A stretch of 64,000 nucleotides of DNA from an uncultured Eubacteriales bacterium (GCA_905198835.1 CAJKDY010000008.1:1-64000); one strand, 5' to 3'. Numbered from the stretch's first letter, positions 26,401 through 35,334 are shown. Made by a program: numbers and translations. The notes: a model not told the origin generated them from the letters alone.

Positions 26401-29400
26401 CAGAGCGCCAACGTAGTCCTGGGCGGTCACCGTCCCGGTGCTGAGGACGGTATCGGCCCGGGCCAAGGAACCGGCAAAGCCGCCGGCGTGGCTCTGGGCG
26501 GTGACACTGCCCAGAGCGTAGCTCCGCTCCACCACGCCTGAACTGGACCCGGCAAAGCCGCCCACCACGTTGCCGCCGGTGACCGTGACCGCGGCGTGGC
26601 TGTCATACGCCGCACCGGAGTTATCCCCCACCAGGCCGCCCACCATGGCGGCCCCAGAGGCGTTCACGGCGCCTGCGGCTTTGGCCCGGGTGATATTGCC
26701 CTGGTTATCCCCCACCAAGCCGCCGATCTTGTCCCCGTCGCCGGAGACTGTGACGTGGGCGGCGCAGCGGTCTACGGCACTGGCGGTGGAAAGGCCCAGC
26801 TGGCTGTCGGCGTCCGCGCCGTTGCAACCCACGCCGCCGCCCACATTGCTCTGGCCGGAGACAGTGCCGCCAACGACAGCGCAACCGCCCACCAGCGACG
26901 CGGCGCTGGATCCGGGGTCAGCTGGGTCCAGCACGGCCTGGGCCCAGCCCACCAGCGCGCCCACATTGCGCTGGCCCGTGACGGACACGTTTTTCAAGGT
27001 CAGTTCCTTCACCATGCCGCCCTTGAGGACGTTGACAAAGCCCACGTTCTCCTCGCCGGAGCGGGTCATGTTGGCTACGGTATGGCCCGCGCCATGGAAG
27101 ACGCCGGTAAAAGGATGCTGGGCCGAGCCAATGCCGGGAAAGTCCACGCCGGACAGGTCCACATCAGCGGTGAGGCGGTAGTGTTTGGCCAGGACCGCGT
27201 CGTCCTCGCTCCGGGCCAGAGCCAGCAGATCGTCCACCGTGGCCAGGTCGGTCCAATCCACGGCGCTGCCGGCCAGCTCGTCCAGCGTAGGCGGCAGGTA
27301 GCGGTTTTCCGTGGTGCCCTCGAACCACAAGACGGTGTCGCCGTCGTGGACCACAGCCAGCGAGGCGCTGACGTTGGAAAGGACGTCGTTCACCGTAAAC
27401 ATCCAGCCGTCGGGGGCGGTGACGGCGTAGTCGTTGATGGTATGGATGTAGCGGCCCATGGTGGCGGTGGTGGCGTAGGTATAGCGCAGAGCGCCCTGGT
27501 CCTGGGCGGCGTCCAGCACGTCGGTGACCCGCGTGTTGCCGGTGTCCGGCAGAGTGACGGAGATGGGCTGGCCCATGGGCACGAAGGCGTACTCCCTCTT
27601 GTCATAGGTCGCCAGCACGACGGTGACGGTGATGGTCTCAGGCGCCGGCGGCACGGGCGGTTGGACGCTCTTGAGGTAAGGCAGGGCGCTGTTGACGCTC
27701 TCATCCCAGAGCCACAGCTCCTCCGCGGCGTTGAGCTGACGGGCGAAGTCGGCAGTCTGCATTTCGGCCAGGGTCTTGCCACCCCCAGGGCAGTTATCGT
27801 CGGCAGGGCTGGCGGCGTTATAATAGCAGTTTTGAACGCCATGAGACTGATCATATTGGAACGCGGAATCGGGCTTGTTGCCGCCGATGAAGCCGTGGCC
27901 CTCCGTGTCGGTGACGGTGACGACCCCGGCGGCGTAGCAATTTTCATACCGGCAATCCTCATAGACGCTGCGGCCCACGAAGCCGCCGGAATAGCTCCGG
28001 GCGGAGACGTCGCCCAGGGCAAAGCAGTCCCGGATCAGGCTGGGATCGTCCGTCTCACCATAGCACAGGCCCACAAAGCCCCCGGCATAGTCGCTTTGAG
28101 TCTGGACGTCCATGCTGGTCCAGCACCGCTGGATGACGCCGCCGTATTCGTTGGCCCCGGCAAAGCCGGCGTGGCCGGTGGCAGTGATACTGGCGGCGTT
28201 CAGAAGGCCGCCCTGAACGCAGCTGTCCTGAATCAGGCCGTAGTTGCGGCTGACCATGCCTCCTACGATAGCCCCGGTGTCCGAGGTAATGTTGGCACGG
28301 ATCACAGCGCACCGTTCTATGGTGCCAAAGTTGTTGCGGGCGATGACGCCGGCGTTGTCCGAGGTCTGGAGATTGGCCCCCTCCACCGTGAGGCCGTAGA
28401 CGCAGCCGGTGCTGCCGACGTATTCAAACAACCCCCGGTCTCCGCCGGATAGGGTCAGGCCGGTGAGCTTATGGCCGTTTCCGTCCAGAGTGCCCATAAA
28501 GCGGTGGGTCACGTTACCGATGGACTTGGTCCTGGCGGCGTAGTCGGCGTCCAGGCCGGAGAAGTCGATGTCGTCTGCCAGATAGTACTTCTTGCCCCAG
28601 GCGGTCTTTTGGCGGTTGCTGTCCGGGTCGCCGGAGACGTCGTCCACATCCTCCACATTGGCAAGGTCGATCCACTCCCGGGCGGTGGTAATGGCTGTCC
28701 AGCTCTGGTCGTGCTCCCCGCCGGGGCGCTGGGCCTGGGTCACCGTGTAGACCCCGGCTGCTCCCGCCTCGGCGGGGTCGTCGCTGCGGCGGGAGTCCAG
28801 GCTGTCGGAATAGTTCAGCGCCTCCATCATGGGGCCGTCGGCCAGGGCGGTCACAGAGAAGGCGTAGCGCCCGCCCACGGCGAAGCTGCCCGAGCAGTCC
28901 ACCCGGCTGTAGCTGCCCGGAACGCTCTGGATATGGGTGGACAGGACCTCCCCATTGCCATCCAGCTTGTAGACGGTGACGACATAGGCGTCCCCCGCCC
29001 CAAAGCCCGCCTTGGGGGTCCAGGTGGCCCGGGTGCCGTCCCAGGCAAGGCCCGTCACCGGGGAGAGGCGGTTATAGGGCACATCGTAGCCAAATAGGTG
29101 CTCCTGGGCGTAGGCCAGGTCGGGCTGGGCCGTTCCGGTGGGGGTCACGGCGGCATGGTAGCGGCCATCGCCCAGTTGGGAGAGGGTCTGGGTCAGGTCC
29201 AGATACAGCCAGCCCTCTTCCGTCTCCAGACTCTGGTCCTGAGGCAGCTGATCCACGCTGACGCCGGACACGTCCTGGACCGCGGCGGCCTGCCGCTCGG
29301 TGACGGTGTAGTCCTGGCCGTTCTCGGTGGGGTGGTAGCTCTGGTCAAAGAGGGTGACGGTGTAGCTCTCGGCGCCCGCCACCGGCTTCCACTGGAGGTA

Positions 29401-31854
29401 GGGCGTGATCTGGCCTACGCTCTCACCGGTGTCCGGGTCGGTGGCCGCCTGCCAGATAAAGGCGCTTTCGGTCAGCTCGTACTCCCCGCCCGCCAGCGGC
29501 TGGGGCTCCTTCTGCCAGGTCAGGACGGGATAACCATTGTTCATGGCGCTATTTTGCTTCCAGGTCTCCCTACCGCCGCTCAGCAGCGCCAGAAATTCCG
29601 GCTGCTGTAGCTCCAGGGCGGTCTTGGCGGCGACGTTTTCATTGCTGTCGGCGCCGGTATCCAGATAGTAGCAATTGGCCGTCTTATTGCTGGCGCTGGG
29701 TGCGATGGCTCCGGTCTTTCCCTCGCCCCCGGTGACGGTCCCGGCGTTATAACAGTTGACCATGGCCCCCGCCATAGAGCTGCCGTAGCCCCGGATGCCC
29801 CCGGCATAGCCGCCGGAGGTAACAGAGTCGGTGTTGTAGCAGTCGGTAAAGGTCACGTCTTCTCCCACATAGTCGTAGCCCAAAATACCTCCGGCATAGC
29901 CGTACGCGCCGCCCTGGGAGGTAATGGGGCCTGCGTTATAACAGCCAACGATGCTGCTGCCCTGGTCGGAATAGGAACCGATATAGCCCACCACGCCGGC
30001 GGTCCAGTTGCCCGTGCCGGTGACGGCGGCCTCGTTGCCGCAGTTTTGGATCAGGCAGTCGGCATAGGCATATCCCACCACGCCGGCAGTACGGCCAGTG
30101 CCCGTGACCTGTCCCCGGACCACCAAGTTGCGAATGGTAGCCTTTTCCGTCTGTCCAAAAAGCCCGGCGTATTCCCCACCGGTGACATTGAGGCCGGAGA
30201 CGGTATGGCCCTGGCCGTCAAAAACGCTTTTATACCGGACAGAATAGCTGTTGCCCATGGGCGTCCAGGGGTGCTCACCCAGGTCGATGTCTCCCATGAG
30301 AATGGCGCTGGCCTGGTCGCCCTTGCTCTGATCGTTGACCTGCTGGGCCAGCCAGGCCAGTTCCTCTCCGCAGGTGATCCGATAGGGGTCGTCAGCGGCG
30401 CCGCTGCCCTGGGGCTGGGCAAAGCTCTCGCCGTCCCAGGCGGTGGAGGGCTGGAGCGTGACGGGGATGGTGGCCGGAGAGGTAGCCGAGACGGTAAGGT
30501 CGGACTGGGCGGCGGCGTAGCCTCTGGCCTTCACTATGTAGTGGTAGTCCCCATAGGGCAGGCGGTAGCTCCCGTCCTCCTCCGGGGTGACCGCCCTGCC
30601 CTGCCAGGTCAGGGTGATGGTCGGCTGGACGTCAGCGGGATCGATCAGGAAGGACAGGGACTTGCTCTCCAGCTCGGTCAAAGCGACCATCTCGCTGACA
30701 GGGCCGTCGGTCACGGTAAGCTGGTCCTCGGCGGTCTCGTAACCAAAGGCAGACACCGTGTAGGGATACGTCCCCGCAGGGAGCCGGAAGGTCCAGGCGT
30801 CACCGGCGTGCTCTCCGGCGGCCCCGGAGATGCTCACCTCCGCCTGGGCTGGAGAGATGGTAAAGGTAACAGGGTATCGAACCACCTGGAAGGACAGGAT
30901 GGGGTAGCCGTCGTTGGCGTCGCTACCGGGCAAAAAGGCGTCTCCCAGCGCGGCGGTAAAGGCGGCCTCGCGCATCTCCTGGTCGCTCTTCTGGGTGGCC
31001 AGGGGGTCGGTGCCTTGGCAAAAGACAGTGGCGGTCTCCACGCTGCCGCTGGACTTCTTTCCCACGGCGACAGCCTGGGTGGTATAGCAGCGGCGCACGG
31101 TGACGCCATAGTCGTTGAGCAGGCCCGCAATGCCTCCGGCGTTGCCCACAGAGGCGGTGACCGTTCCACGGTCATAGCAGTCCTCCACAGTGCACTTGTA
31201 ATAGAAGTTACCCACAATGCCTCCGGCATTGCTGACATTGGCCGTGACCGTGCCAAGATCGGCACAAGAGCGGATGGTCTTCGCGCCGCTGCCCGTGATG
31301 AGCCCGGCAATACCCGCCACATTCTGGTTGCCGGAAACAGTGGCCTTGTTCACGCAGTTTTCGATCACTACCTGGCCGGAATATCCGGCCAGGGTACCGA
31401 TGAGGCCGCCCACGCCGCTGGCAGTACCCGAGCCGCCGCCGGTGACCTGCCCCTCTACCGTCACAGAGCGTATAGTAGCGTCCTTAACATAGCCGAACAG
31501 GCCCTGGTCCCCGGCGGAGCTGTTGTCGATGAACAACCCGGAGACTGTGCAGCCCTGGCCGTCAAAGCTCCCGCTGTATGGATAGGCGCTGCTCAGGCCG
31601 ATGGGAGTCCACACCTGGCCGCCCAGGTCGATGTCAGCAGTGAGAACGGCGCTGGCGGTGGCAGCCCCGGCGTTGACCTCCTGGGCCAACCAGGCCAACT
31701 GGCTGGCGGTGGCGATCTGGTAGACGCCGTCCACCTGGACAGGCTCCTCCAGGCTCGTACCGTCCCAAGCTACCGGAGCGGCCAGGGCCGCGCCCGGCAC
31801 TAGGGCCGCGATCATGGCCAGAGCCAAAAGCCAACTCAGCATCCGTTTTTTCAT
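23476..31854 (-). CDS. Giant SLH-anchored surface protein with GLUG, DUF4430 and alpha/alpha-barrel domains (likely corrinoid-binding)
   Basis: A 2,792-residue exported protein. Signal peptide 1-26. GLUG-repeat modules (GGIVG/GGLVGDN-type, parallel beta-helix) are at about 44-309, 472-782, 1052-1397 and 1522-1852. Two PEGA-like beta domains are at 325-452, and fibronectin-like material at 795-1045. DUF4430 domains are at about 1405-1519 and 2199-2304 (GWMFTVND, GWLYQVNG, and VLW(F/Y) ends). Helical alpha/alpha-barrel regions are at 1855-2172 and 2519-2792, the latter with squalene-cyclase-like QGGWSL, DGSFSSWG and DGGFAHT turns. Three SLH repeats are at 2342-2512. An alpha/alpha barrel followed by a DUF4430-type beta domain is the layout of transcobalamin and intrinsic factor, and a cobalamin riboswitch precedes the gene, so I infer corrinoid capture at the wall. 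AGGAGG is eight bases before this ATG. Confidence 0.85.
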   Translation of the reverse strand: MKKRMLSWLLALAMIAALVPGAALAAPVAWDGTSLEEPVQVDGVYQIATASQLAWLAQEVNAGAATASAVLTADIDLGGQVWTPIGLSSAYPYSGSFDGQGCTVSGLFIDNSSAGDQGLFGYVKDATIRSVTVEGQVTGGGSGTASGVGGLIGTLAGYSGQVVIENCVNKATVSGNQNVAGIAGLITGSGAKTIRSCADLGTVTANVSNAGGIVGNFYYKCTVEDCYDRGTVTASVGNAGGIAGLLNDYGVTVRRCYTTQAVAVGKKSSGSVETATVFCQGTDPLATQKSDQEMREAAFTAALGDAFLPGSDANDGYPILSFQVVRYPVTFTISPAQAEVSISGAAGEHAGDAWTFRLPAGTYPYTVSAFGYETAEDQLTVTDGPVSEMVALTELESKSLSFLIDPADVQPTITLTWQGRAVTPEEDGSYRLPYGDYHYIVKARGYAAAQSDLTVSATSPATIPVTLQPSTAWDGESFAQPQGSGAADDPYRITCGEELAWLAQQVNDQSKGDQASAILMGDIDLGEHPWTPMGNSYSVRYKSVFDGQGHTVSGLNVTGGEYAGLFGQTEKATIRNLVVRGQVTGTGRTAGVVGYAYADCLIQNCGNEAAVTGTGNWTAGVVGYIGSYSDQGSSIVGCYNAGPITSQGGAYGYAGGILGYDYVGEDVTFTDCYNTDSVTSGGYAGGIRGYGSSMAGAMVNCYNAGTVTGGEGKTGAIAPSASNKTANCYYLDTGADSNENVAAKTALELQQPEFLALLSGGRETWKQNSAMNNGYPVLTWQKEPQPLAGGEYELTESAFIWQAATDPDTGESVGQITPYLQWKPVAGAESYTVTLFDQSYHPTENGQDYTVTERQAAAVQDVSGVSVDQLPQDQSLETEEGWLYLDLTQTLSQLGDGRYHAAVTPTGTAQPDLAYAQEHLFGYDVPYNRLSPVTGLAWDGTRATWTPKAGFGAGDAYVVTVYKLDGNGEVLSTHIQSVPGSYSRVDCSGSFAVGGRYAFSVTALADGPMMEALNYSDSLDSRRSDDPAEAGAAGVYTVTQAQRPGGEHDQSWTAITTAREWIDLANVEDVDDVSGDPDSNRQKTAWGKKYYLADDIDFSGLDADYAARTKSIGNVTHRFMGTLDGNGHKLTGLTLSGGDRGLFEYVGSTGCVYGLTVEGANLQTSDNAGVIARNNFGTIERCAVIRANITSDTGAIVGGMVSRNYGLIQDSCVQGGLLNAASITATGHAGFAGANEYGGVIQRCWTSMDVQTQSDYAGGFVGLCYGETDDPSLIRDCFALGDVSARSYSGGFVGRSVYEDCRYENCYAAGVVTVTDTEGHGFIGGNKPDSAFQYDQSHGVQNCYYNAASPADDNCPGGGKTLAEMQTADFARQLNAAEELWLWDESVNSALPYLKSVQPPVPPAPETITVTVVLATYDKREYAFVPMGQPISVTLPDTGNTRVTDVLDAAQDQGALRYTYATTATMGRYIHTINDYAVTAPDGWMFTVNDVLSNVSASLAVVHDGDTVLWFEGTTENRYLPPTLDELAGSAVDWTDLATVDDLLALARSEDDAVLAKHYRLTADVDLSGVDFPGIGSAQHPFTGVFHGAGHTVANMTRSGEENVGFVNVLKGGMVKELTLKNVSVTGQRNVGALVGWAQAVLDPADPGSSAASLVGGCAVVGGTVSGQSNVGGGVGCNGADADSQLGLSTASAVDRCAAHVTVSGDGDKIGGLVGDNQGNITRAKAAGAVNASGAAMVGGLVGDNSGAAYDSHAAVTVTGGNVVGGFAGSSSGVVERSYALGSVTAQSHAGGFAGSLARADTVLSTGTVTAQDYVGALAGTLTGKLVGLAAQVTVKNAFAYCPEGHSPIGNTSQFSGESNAAVLATMSLADADAVAHQAKDLFDLDLAGGEPVDQTALMDAIAAKLTQSDDSWTVMDLARYSALPGKTAATTAQARQSCLDALIATAAGETATVSDRARIEIVLRAMGVDSKELYPAGKTEAVDNAGALAAMDLTIGGHYAAPYVLLAARQGNVQLTQTQTDSLVKLLADGVGDGLFEWEWDGTTYTDPDTAGAALAALASYDTAEARSVKDKILAALPGALGEGGTFGSANSDAMVILGLLAVGQDPRELKTEDGASVVDGLLSYVNETRDGFVYAGAENALATEQGFRALVALAMYDGEGSVDFYDFSTNAVTPGKATGAEGPDRPKPPTPSGDKTVAVTFTLKTHTETWVSATTLKLTQGATVYHALTKVMAANGITAVGADAGYVTSMTYRGKTLAEFDNGPNSGWLYQVNGQAPNVPFNAYTLKDGDEVLWYYAADWTRDPAASRPISGGHGGSVGVGGKENETTEEPEKPQETDKTIWPFADVTEGEWFYPGVKTVYEKGLVMGTDASHFSPDMTTTRAMVLTILARLDTQDLSGGDAWYDKAVAWAVNKGVSDGTAPEHDITREQLAAMLMRYAGETPPENTGLDAFSDAGAVSDWARPAMVWATDRGILTGKPGSRLDPQGQATRAELCAVLHRYLTGEKGPAPQQPDLRAQMLAQKAGAAASWLLKAVPEPQVGDVGGEWTVLALAQSGSADRDYLNAYLAAAKDTVAAKGGRLTSRKYTEYSRLVLTLTALGADPRDVAGYDLTAPLCDYDAVVRQGLNGAIWALMALDSGAYSDDQTRQKYVELLLERQLPQGGWSLTGEGEPEADVTGMVLRALAPHRGQERVDQAVERALEALSAQQNADGSFSSWGQPTAESCAQVILALDALDMELRDARFVKNGCTALDGLLGFCTQDGGFAHTTGGKADLMATEQALLALAACLD

Positions 31855-31887
31855 GTTCGTTTCCTCCTGGTTTCGCAAAATAAAAAA

Positions 31888-31924
31888 GCCTCTCTATTTG
31901 GAAAATAATTCCAAATAGAGAGGC
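31888..31924 (-). terminator. Riboswitch-controlled intrinsic terminator
   Basis: A perfect 16-bp stem (31888-31903 with 31909-31924), five-base loop and, on the minus strand, a six-base U-tract lie between the cobalamin aptamer and the start codon of the giant gene. This is the likely expression platform: B12-bound RNA would let it form. Confidence 0.9.
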
Positions 31925-31974
31925 CGTTTTCCCTCTGCACACAGTCCCTTGTCCACAATGCACGGTGGAGGACT

Positions 31975-32184
31975 TCCTCTGCGCAGGTCTTCTGACTCAG
32001 GTCCCTGGCTCTCCGTCTGCCTTATCGCGCCAAAGGCGCAATGGCGGGCTTTCGCCCACGACGGAGGAGACCTTTACAGCGGCGGCTCCGTTCCGGTTTT
32101 GCACCGGATTCCCTTTTAACGCCCGACCGTACCCCAGTTGGAGCCCCCGGCGGGTCGCACGCAGAGTTGTTTTCACTTGTCCAA
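31975..32184 (-). promoter_or_regulatory. Cobalamin riboswitch
   Basis: On the minus strand the leader contains GGGAAUCCGGUGCAAAACCGG, CGGAGCCGCCGCUGUAAAGG (the B12-box core) and, further on, GAGCCAGGGACCUGAGUCAG and AGAAGACCUGC, the conserved elements of cobalamin aptamers in the right order. It precedes only the giant surface protein gene, so that protein should be made when cobalamin is scarce. The whole gap between the sugar isomerase and the giant gene is taken up by promoter, aptamer and terminator. Confidence 0.92.
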
Positions 32185-32190
32185 CTCCCC

Positions 32191-32218
32191 ATTATAGCGG
32201 CTCCTTGGAAAAAAGCAA
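32191..32218 (-). promoter_or_regulatory. Promoter of the cobalamin riboswitch transcript
   Basis: On the minus strand TTGCTT (4/6) and a perfect TATAAT are 16 bases apart, with the expected start just before the aptamer. Confidence 0.75.
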
Positions 32219-32250
32219 GGGAAACCTGTCGCCGGACCGGGAACGCTTCC

Positions 32251-33735
32251 TCAGGCCCAGGGGTTCTCGGTGGGATAGGGCAGATTTTTGGGCTGGTTAT
32301 AGGCGATGTCCTGGATGCCCAGGAGCTTAAAGACCTCGAAGAGGGTCTTGCCGTAGTGGCCAAAGGCTACGGCCCCGTGGTGGGGATAACGCTTTTGGAT
32401 GAGGACGTGGCGGTAGAACCTGCCCATCTCGGCAATGGCGAAGACGCCGATGCCGCCAAAGGAGCCGGTGGGCACGTCCAACACCTCGCCCTGGGCGATG
32501 TAGGAGCGCAAGGCGCCCTCGCTGTCGCACTGGAGGCGGTAGAAGGTGATGGGACTGGGGGCAATGTCCCCCTCCAGGGTGCCCCGGGTAAAATCGGGCT
32601 CGCCGCCGTTTTCCAGCAGACGGTTTTGGATCAGCTGGTACTTCACAGCCCGGTCTGCGCACATCTTGCAGCTGGGGGTGTTGCCACAGTGGAAGCCCAT
32701 GAAGGTGTCGGTGAGGGTGTAATCGTAGCGGCCCTTTATCTTCTCCTCCCAGAGCTTGGCGGGCACGGAGTTGTTGATGTCCAGCAGGGTCACAGCGTCC
32801 TGGGAGATACAGGCGCCGATGTACTCGCTCAGCGCGCCGTAGACGTCCACCTCGCAGGCCACGGGGATGCCCCGGGCGGCCAGGCGGGAGTTGACGTAGC
32901 AGGGCTCAAAACCGAAGGCCTCGGGGAAGGCGGGCCAGCACTTGTCGGCGAAGGCCACATACTTGCGAGCCCCCTTGTGCCCCTCCGCCCAGTCCAGCAG
33001 CGTCAGTTCAAATTGGGCCATACGCTCCAGTAGATCCTCGTAAAAGCGGCCCTGGCCCATCTCCCGGCGCATATCCGCGCAGACCTCGGGAATACGGGGG
33101 TCTCCGGCGTGCTTTTGATAACTCACCAACAGGTCGAGTTCGGAGTTCTCCTCGATCTCCACCCCCAGGTCGTAGAGGCCCTTGATGGGAGCGTTGCAGG
33201 CGAAAAAGTCCTGGGGCCGGGGGCCGAAGGTGATGATCTTCAGATTCTTCACACCGATGACGGCCCGGGCGATGGGCACGAACTCCGCCATCATCTTCGC
33301 GCACTCCGCCGCTGTGCCTACAGGATAGGCGGGGATATAGGCCGGGAGCCACCGCAGGCCCAGGTTATACGAGCAGTTGAGCATTCCGCAGAAGGCGTCG
33401 CCCCGGCCATTGACGAGGTCGCCGTCTCCTTCGGCGGCGGCAATGTACATGGTGGGGCCGTCATAGCGGAAGAGCTTGGCCATCAGCGTCTCCGGGGTCT
33501 CCGGGCCGAAGTTGCCCAAGAAGACCACCAGGGCGTTGCAGCCGTTGGCCTTCACGTCGGCCACCGCCTTGACGGCGTCCTGTTCATTTTCCACGGTGAT
33601 GGGGCATTCGTAGAGGTCTTGGCCGGGATAGGCCGCGGCGATGTTCTTACGGCGCTGGGTGCTCAGGGCTACGGGAAAGCAGTCCCGGCTGACGGCGATG
33701 AGGCCCAGCTTGACTTCGGGGATGTTTGTCATCAT
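32251..33735 (-). CDS. L-fucose/L-arabinose isomerase family sugar isomerase
   Basis: A 494-residue protein of the fucose/arabinose isomerase superfamily, Mn2+-dependent ketose-aldose isomerases. It has an N-terminal Rossmann-like region (KLGLIAVSRDCFP; VVFLGNFGPETP), a middle domain with acidic metal-ligand candidates (ACEVDVYGALSEYI; TLLDINNS), and a C-terminal domain with PSCKMC and PHHGAVAFGHYG. It is not close enough to FucI or AraA for me to name the sugar. It follows the xylulokinase gene by 50 bases, so the pair could turn an aldose into a ketose and phosphorylate it. Start: ATG ATG nine bases after AAGGAGG; the second ATG is equally possible. Confidence 0.8.
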   Translation of the reverse strand: MMTNIPEVKLGLIAVSRDCFPVALSTQRRKNIAAAYPGQDLYECPITVENEQDAVKAVADVKANGCNALVVFLGNFGPETPETLMAKLFRYDGPTMYIAAAEGDGDLVNGRGDAFCGMLNCSYNLGLRWLPAYIPAYPVGTAAECAKMMAEFVPIARAVIGVKNLKIITFGPRPQDFFACNAPIKGLYDLGVEIEENSELDLLVSYQKHAGDPRIPEVCADMRREMGQGRFYEDLLERMAQFELTLLDWAEGHKGARKYVAFADKCWPAFPEAFGFEPCYVNSRLAARGIPVACEVDVYGALSEYIGACISQDAVTLLDINNSVPAKLWEEKIKGRYDYTLTDTFMGFHCGNTPSCKMCADRAVKYQLIQNRLLENGGEPDFTRGTLEGDIAPSPITFYRLQCDSEGALRSYIAQGEVLDVPTGSFGGIGVFAIAEMGRFYRHVLIQKRYPHHGAVAFGHYGKTLFEVFKLLGIQDIAYNQPKNLPYPTENPWA

Positions 33736-33761
33736 AACGTATTGCCTCCTTATCATTTTGA

Positions 33762-33777
33762 CCGCCGACGTCGGCGG
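33762..33777. repeat. 16-base palindrome between xylB and the isomerase gene
   Basis: CCGCCGACGTCGGCGG is a perfect palindrome in the 50-base gap. As RNA it could form a short hairpin with an ACGU loop. It may be an operator or an mRNA-processing hairpin; no U-tract follows. Confidence 0.4.
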
Positions 33778-33785
33778 GGGCATTC

Positions 33786-35261
33786 TTATCGCAGCTCGGG
33801 AAAGAGATCCTTCATGGCGGGGTAGATGGCCCGGAACTTTTGGTACTGGGCCTCGTAGCGCGCCACCAGTTCCGCCTCGGGCGAGATGGTATCCGCCACC
33901 CGGACCAGCGCCTTGCAGACAGCCTCCACGCTCTCATATTCCCCGCAGGCCACCATGGCCAGCATAGCGCCGCCCATGGCCGGGCCCTGCTCGGAGGCGG
34001 GAACGGTGAGCTCCATGTTCAGAACATTGGCCAGGATCTTCCGCCACAGCGGGCTCTTGGCCCCGCCGCCGCAGAGCATACTTTTGTTCACGCTAAGTCC
34101 CAGGGACCGGGCCACCTCCACGCTGTCCCGGAGGGCAAAGGCCACCCCCTCCAGCACCGCCTGGGTCATATCGGCACGGGTGGTGTCCATGCTCATACCC
34201 ACAAAGGCGCCACGGGCGTCGGTATCGTTGATGGGGCTCCGTTCACCCATGAGATAGGGCAGGAAAAACACCGGGCCCCGGCCCAGGGCCTCCTCGGAGA
34301 TAGGCGCTTGCTCGGCGGCGTAGTCCTCAGTCTGAAAGATCTCCTCCATCAGCCACTTGTTGCAGCTGGCCGCGCAGAGCATACAGCCCATCAGGTGCCA
34401 GCGTCCGTCGGCGTGGGCAAAGGCGTGGAGGGCGTTGTGAGGGTCCACGCCAAAGCGGTCGCTGGCGATGAACACTGTCCCCGAGGTGCCCAGGGAGATA
34501 TTGCACGCCCCGTCTCCCACCGTGGCCGTACCCACCGCCGCGGCGGCGTTGTCCCCCGCCCCGGCGCAGACCGTCACGCTCTCGGATAGACCCAGAGCCT
34601 GGGCGATCTCCGGGCGTAGCGTGCCCACGCTCTGCCAGCTCTCAAAGAGCCGGGGCATCTGCGCCTCACAAACGCCGCAGAGCTCCAGCATCTCTGGCGA
34701 CCATCGCTTATGCTCCACGTCCAGCAGCAGCGTGCCGCTGGCGTCGGAGTAGTCGGTGCAGTGGACGCCGGTGAGGATGTAGTTGATGTAATCCTTGGGC
34801 AGCATGATCTTGGCGATGCGCTTGAAATGCTCGGGCTCATTTTCCCGCAGCCACAGCAGCTTGGGCGCGGTAAAGCCCGCAAAGGCAATGTTGGCGGTGC
34901 GCTGGGACAAGGTCTGCTTGCCCACCACGGCGTTGAGGTAGTCTACCTCCTTGGCGGTGCGGCCATCGTTCCAGAGGATGGCCGGACGGATGACCCGGTC
35001 CTCTTCGTCCAGCACCACCAGCCCGTGCATCTGCCCCCCCGCGCCGATGCCTGCTACCAGGCCGGCGTCAAAGCCCTCCAGCAGTCTGGGGATACCGGTC
35101 AATACCGCCCGCTTCCAGTTCTCCGGGTCCTGCTGGGCCCAGCCGGGCTGGGGAAACTCCAGGGGATAGTCCAGAGACAGCTGGTTGTGGATGACGCCCT
35201 TGCCGTCCATCAGCAGCAGTTTCACAGACGAGGTACCCAGGTCCACGCCGATATAGTACAC
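33786..35261 (-). CDS. xylB: Xylulokinase (FGGY family)
   Basis: A 491-residue sugar kinase of normal xylulokinase length. The ATPase phosphate loop is YYIGVDLGTSSVK at the start, the substrate site includes GGQMHGLV, the catalytic Asp is in the GAGDN motif near residue 235, and the second nucleotide-binding part shows SLGTSGTVF and LCGGGAKSPLWR. It phosphorylates D-xylulose or a similar ketose with ATP in the cytosol. The GTG after AGAAAGGGGCG was preferred because it puts the phosphate loop at the usual distance from the N-terminus; another GTG lies seven codons earlier. First gene of a two-gene sugar unit. Confidence 0.9.
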   Translation of the reverse strand: MYYIGVDLGTSSVKLLLMDGKGVIHNQLSLDYPLEFPQPGWAQQDPENWKRAVLTGIPRLLEGFDAGLVAGIGAGGQMHGLVVLDEEDRVIRPAILWNDGRTAKEVDYLNAVVGKQTLSQRTANIAFAGFTAPKLLWLRENEPEHFKRIAKIMLPKDYINYILTGVHCTDYSDASGTLLLDVEHKRWSPEMLELCGVCEAQMPRLFESWQSVGTLRPEIAQALGLSESVTVCAGAGDNAAAAVGTATVGDGACNISLGTSGTVFIASDRFGVDPHNALHAFAHADGRWHLMGCMLCAASCNKWLMEEIFQTEDYAAEQAPISEEALGRGPVFFLPYLMGERSPINDTDARGAFVGMSMDTTRADMTQAVLEGVAFALRDSVEVARSLGLSVNKSMLCGGGAKSPLWRKILANVLNMELTVPASEQGPAMGGAMLAMVACGEYESVEAVCKALVRVADTISPEAELVARYEAQYQKFRAIYPAMKDLFPELR

Positions 35262-35294
35262 GCCCTCACGCCCCTTTCTCACTTTCTGAAACCT

Positions 35295-35323
35295 ATTTTA
35301 CTAAACCGCCAAAGGCAAGTCAA
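35295..35323 (-). promoter_or_regulatory. Promoter of the xylB-isomerase unit
   Basis: On the minus strand TTGACT (5/6) and TAAAAT (5/6) are 17 bases apart, about 34 bases before the xylB start. Confidence 0.7.
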
Positions 35324-35334
35324 GGCTTTCGGCA

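Noticed and set aside
24352..28452. Two long plus-strand reading frames (645 and 618 codons) opposite the giant surface protein gene
   Set aside because: They are Gly/His/Val/Gln-rich with no domain, no ribosome site and no signal. They arise because the GC-rich giant gene avoids stops on the opposite strand.
26300..31725. Repeated motifs in the giant gene as a possible CRISPR or DNA repeat array
   Set aside because: The repetition is at protein level (GLUG-type motifs with varied codons); no exact, evenly spaced DNA repeats were seen.
30046..31803. A 585-codon plus-strand frame opposite the start of the giant gene
   Set aside because: Same low-information composition; the minus-strand gene has signal peptide, repeats, riboswitch and promoter.
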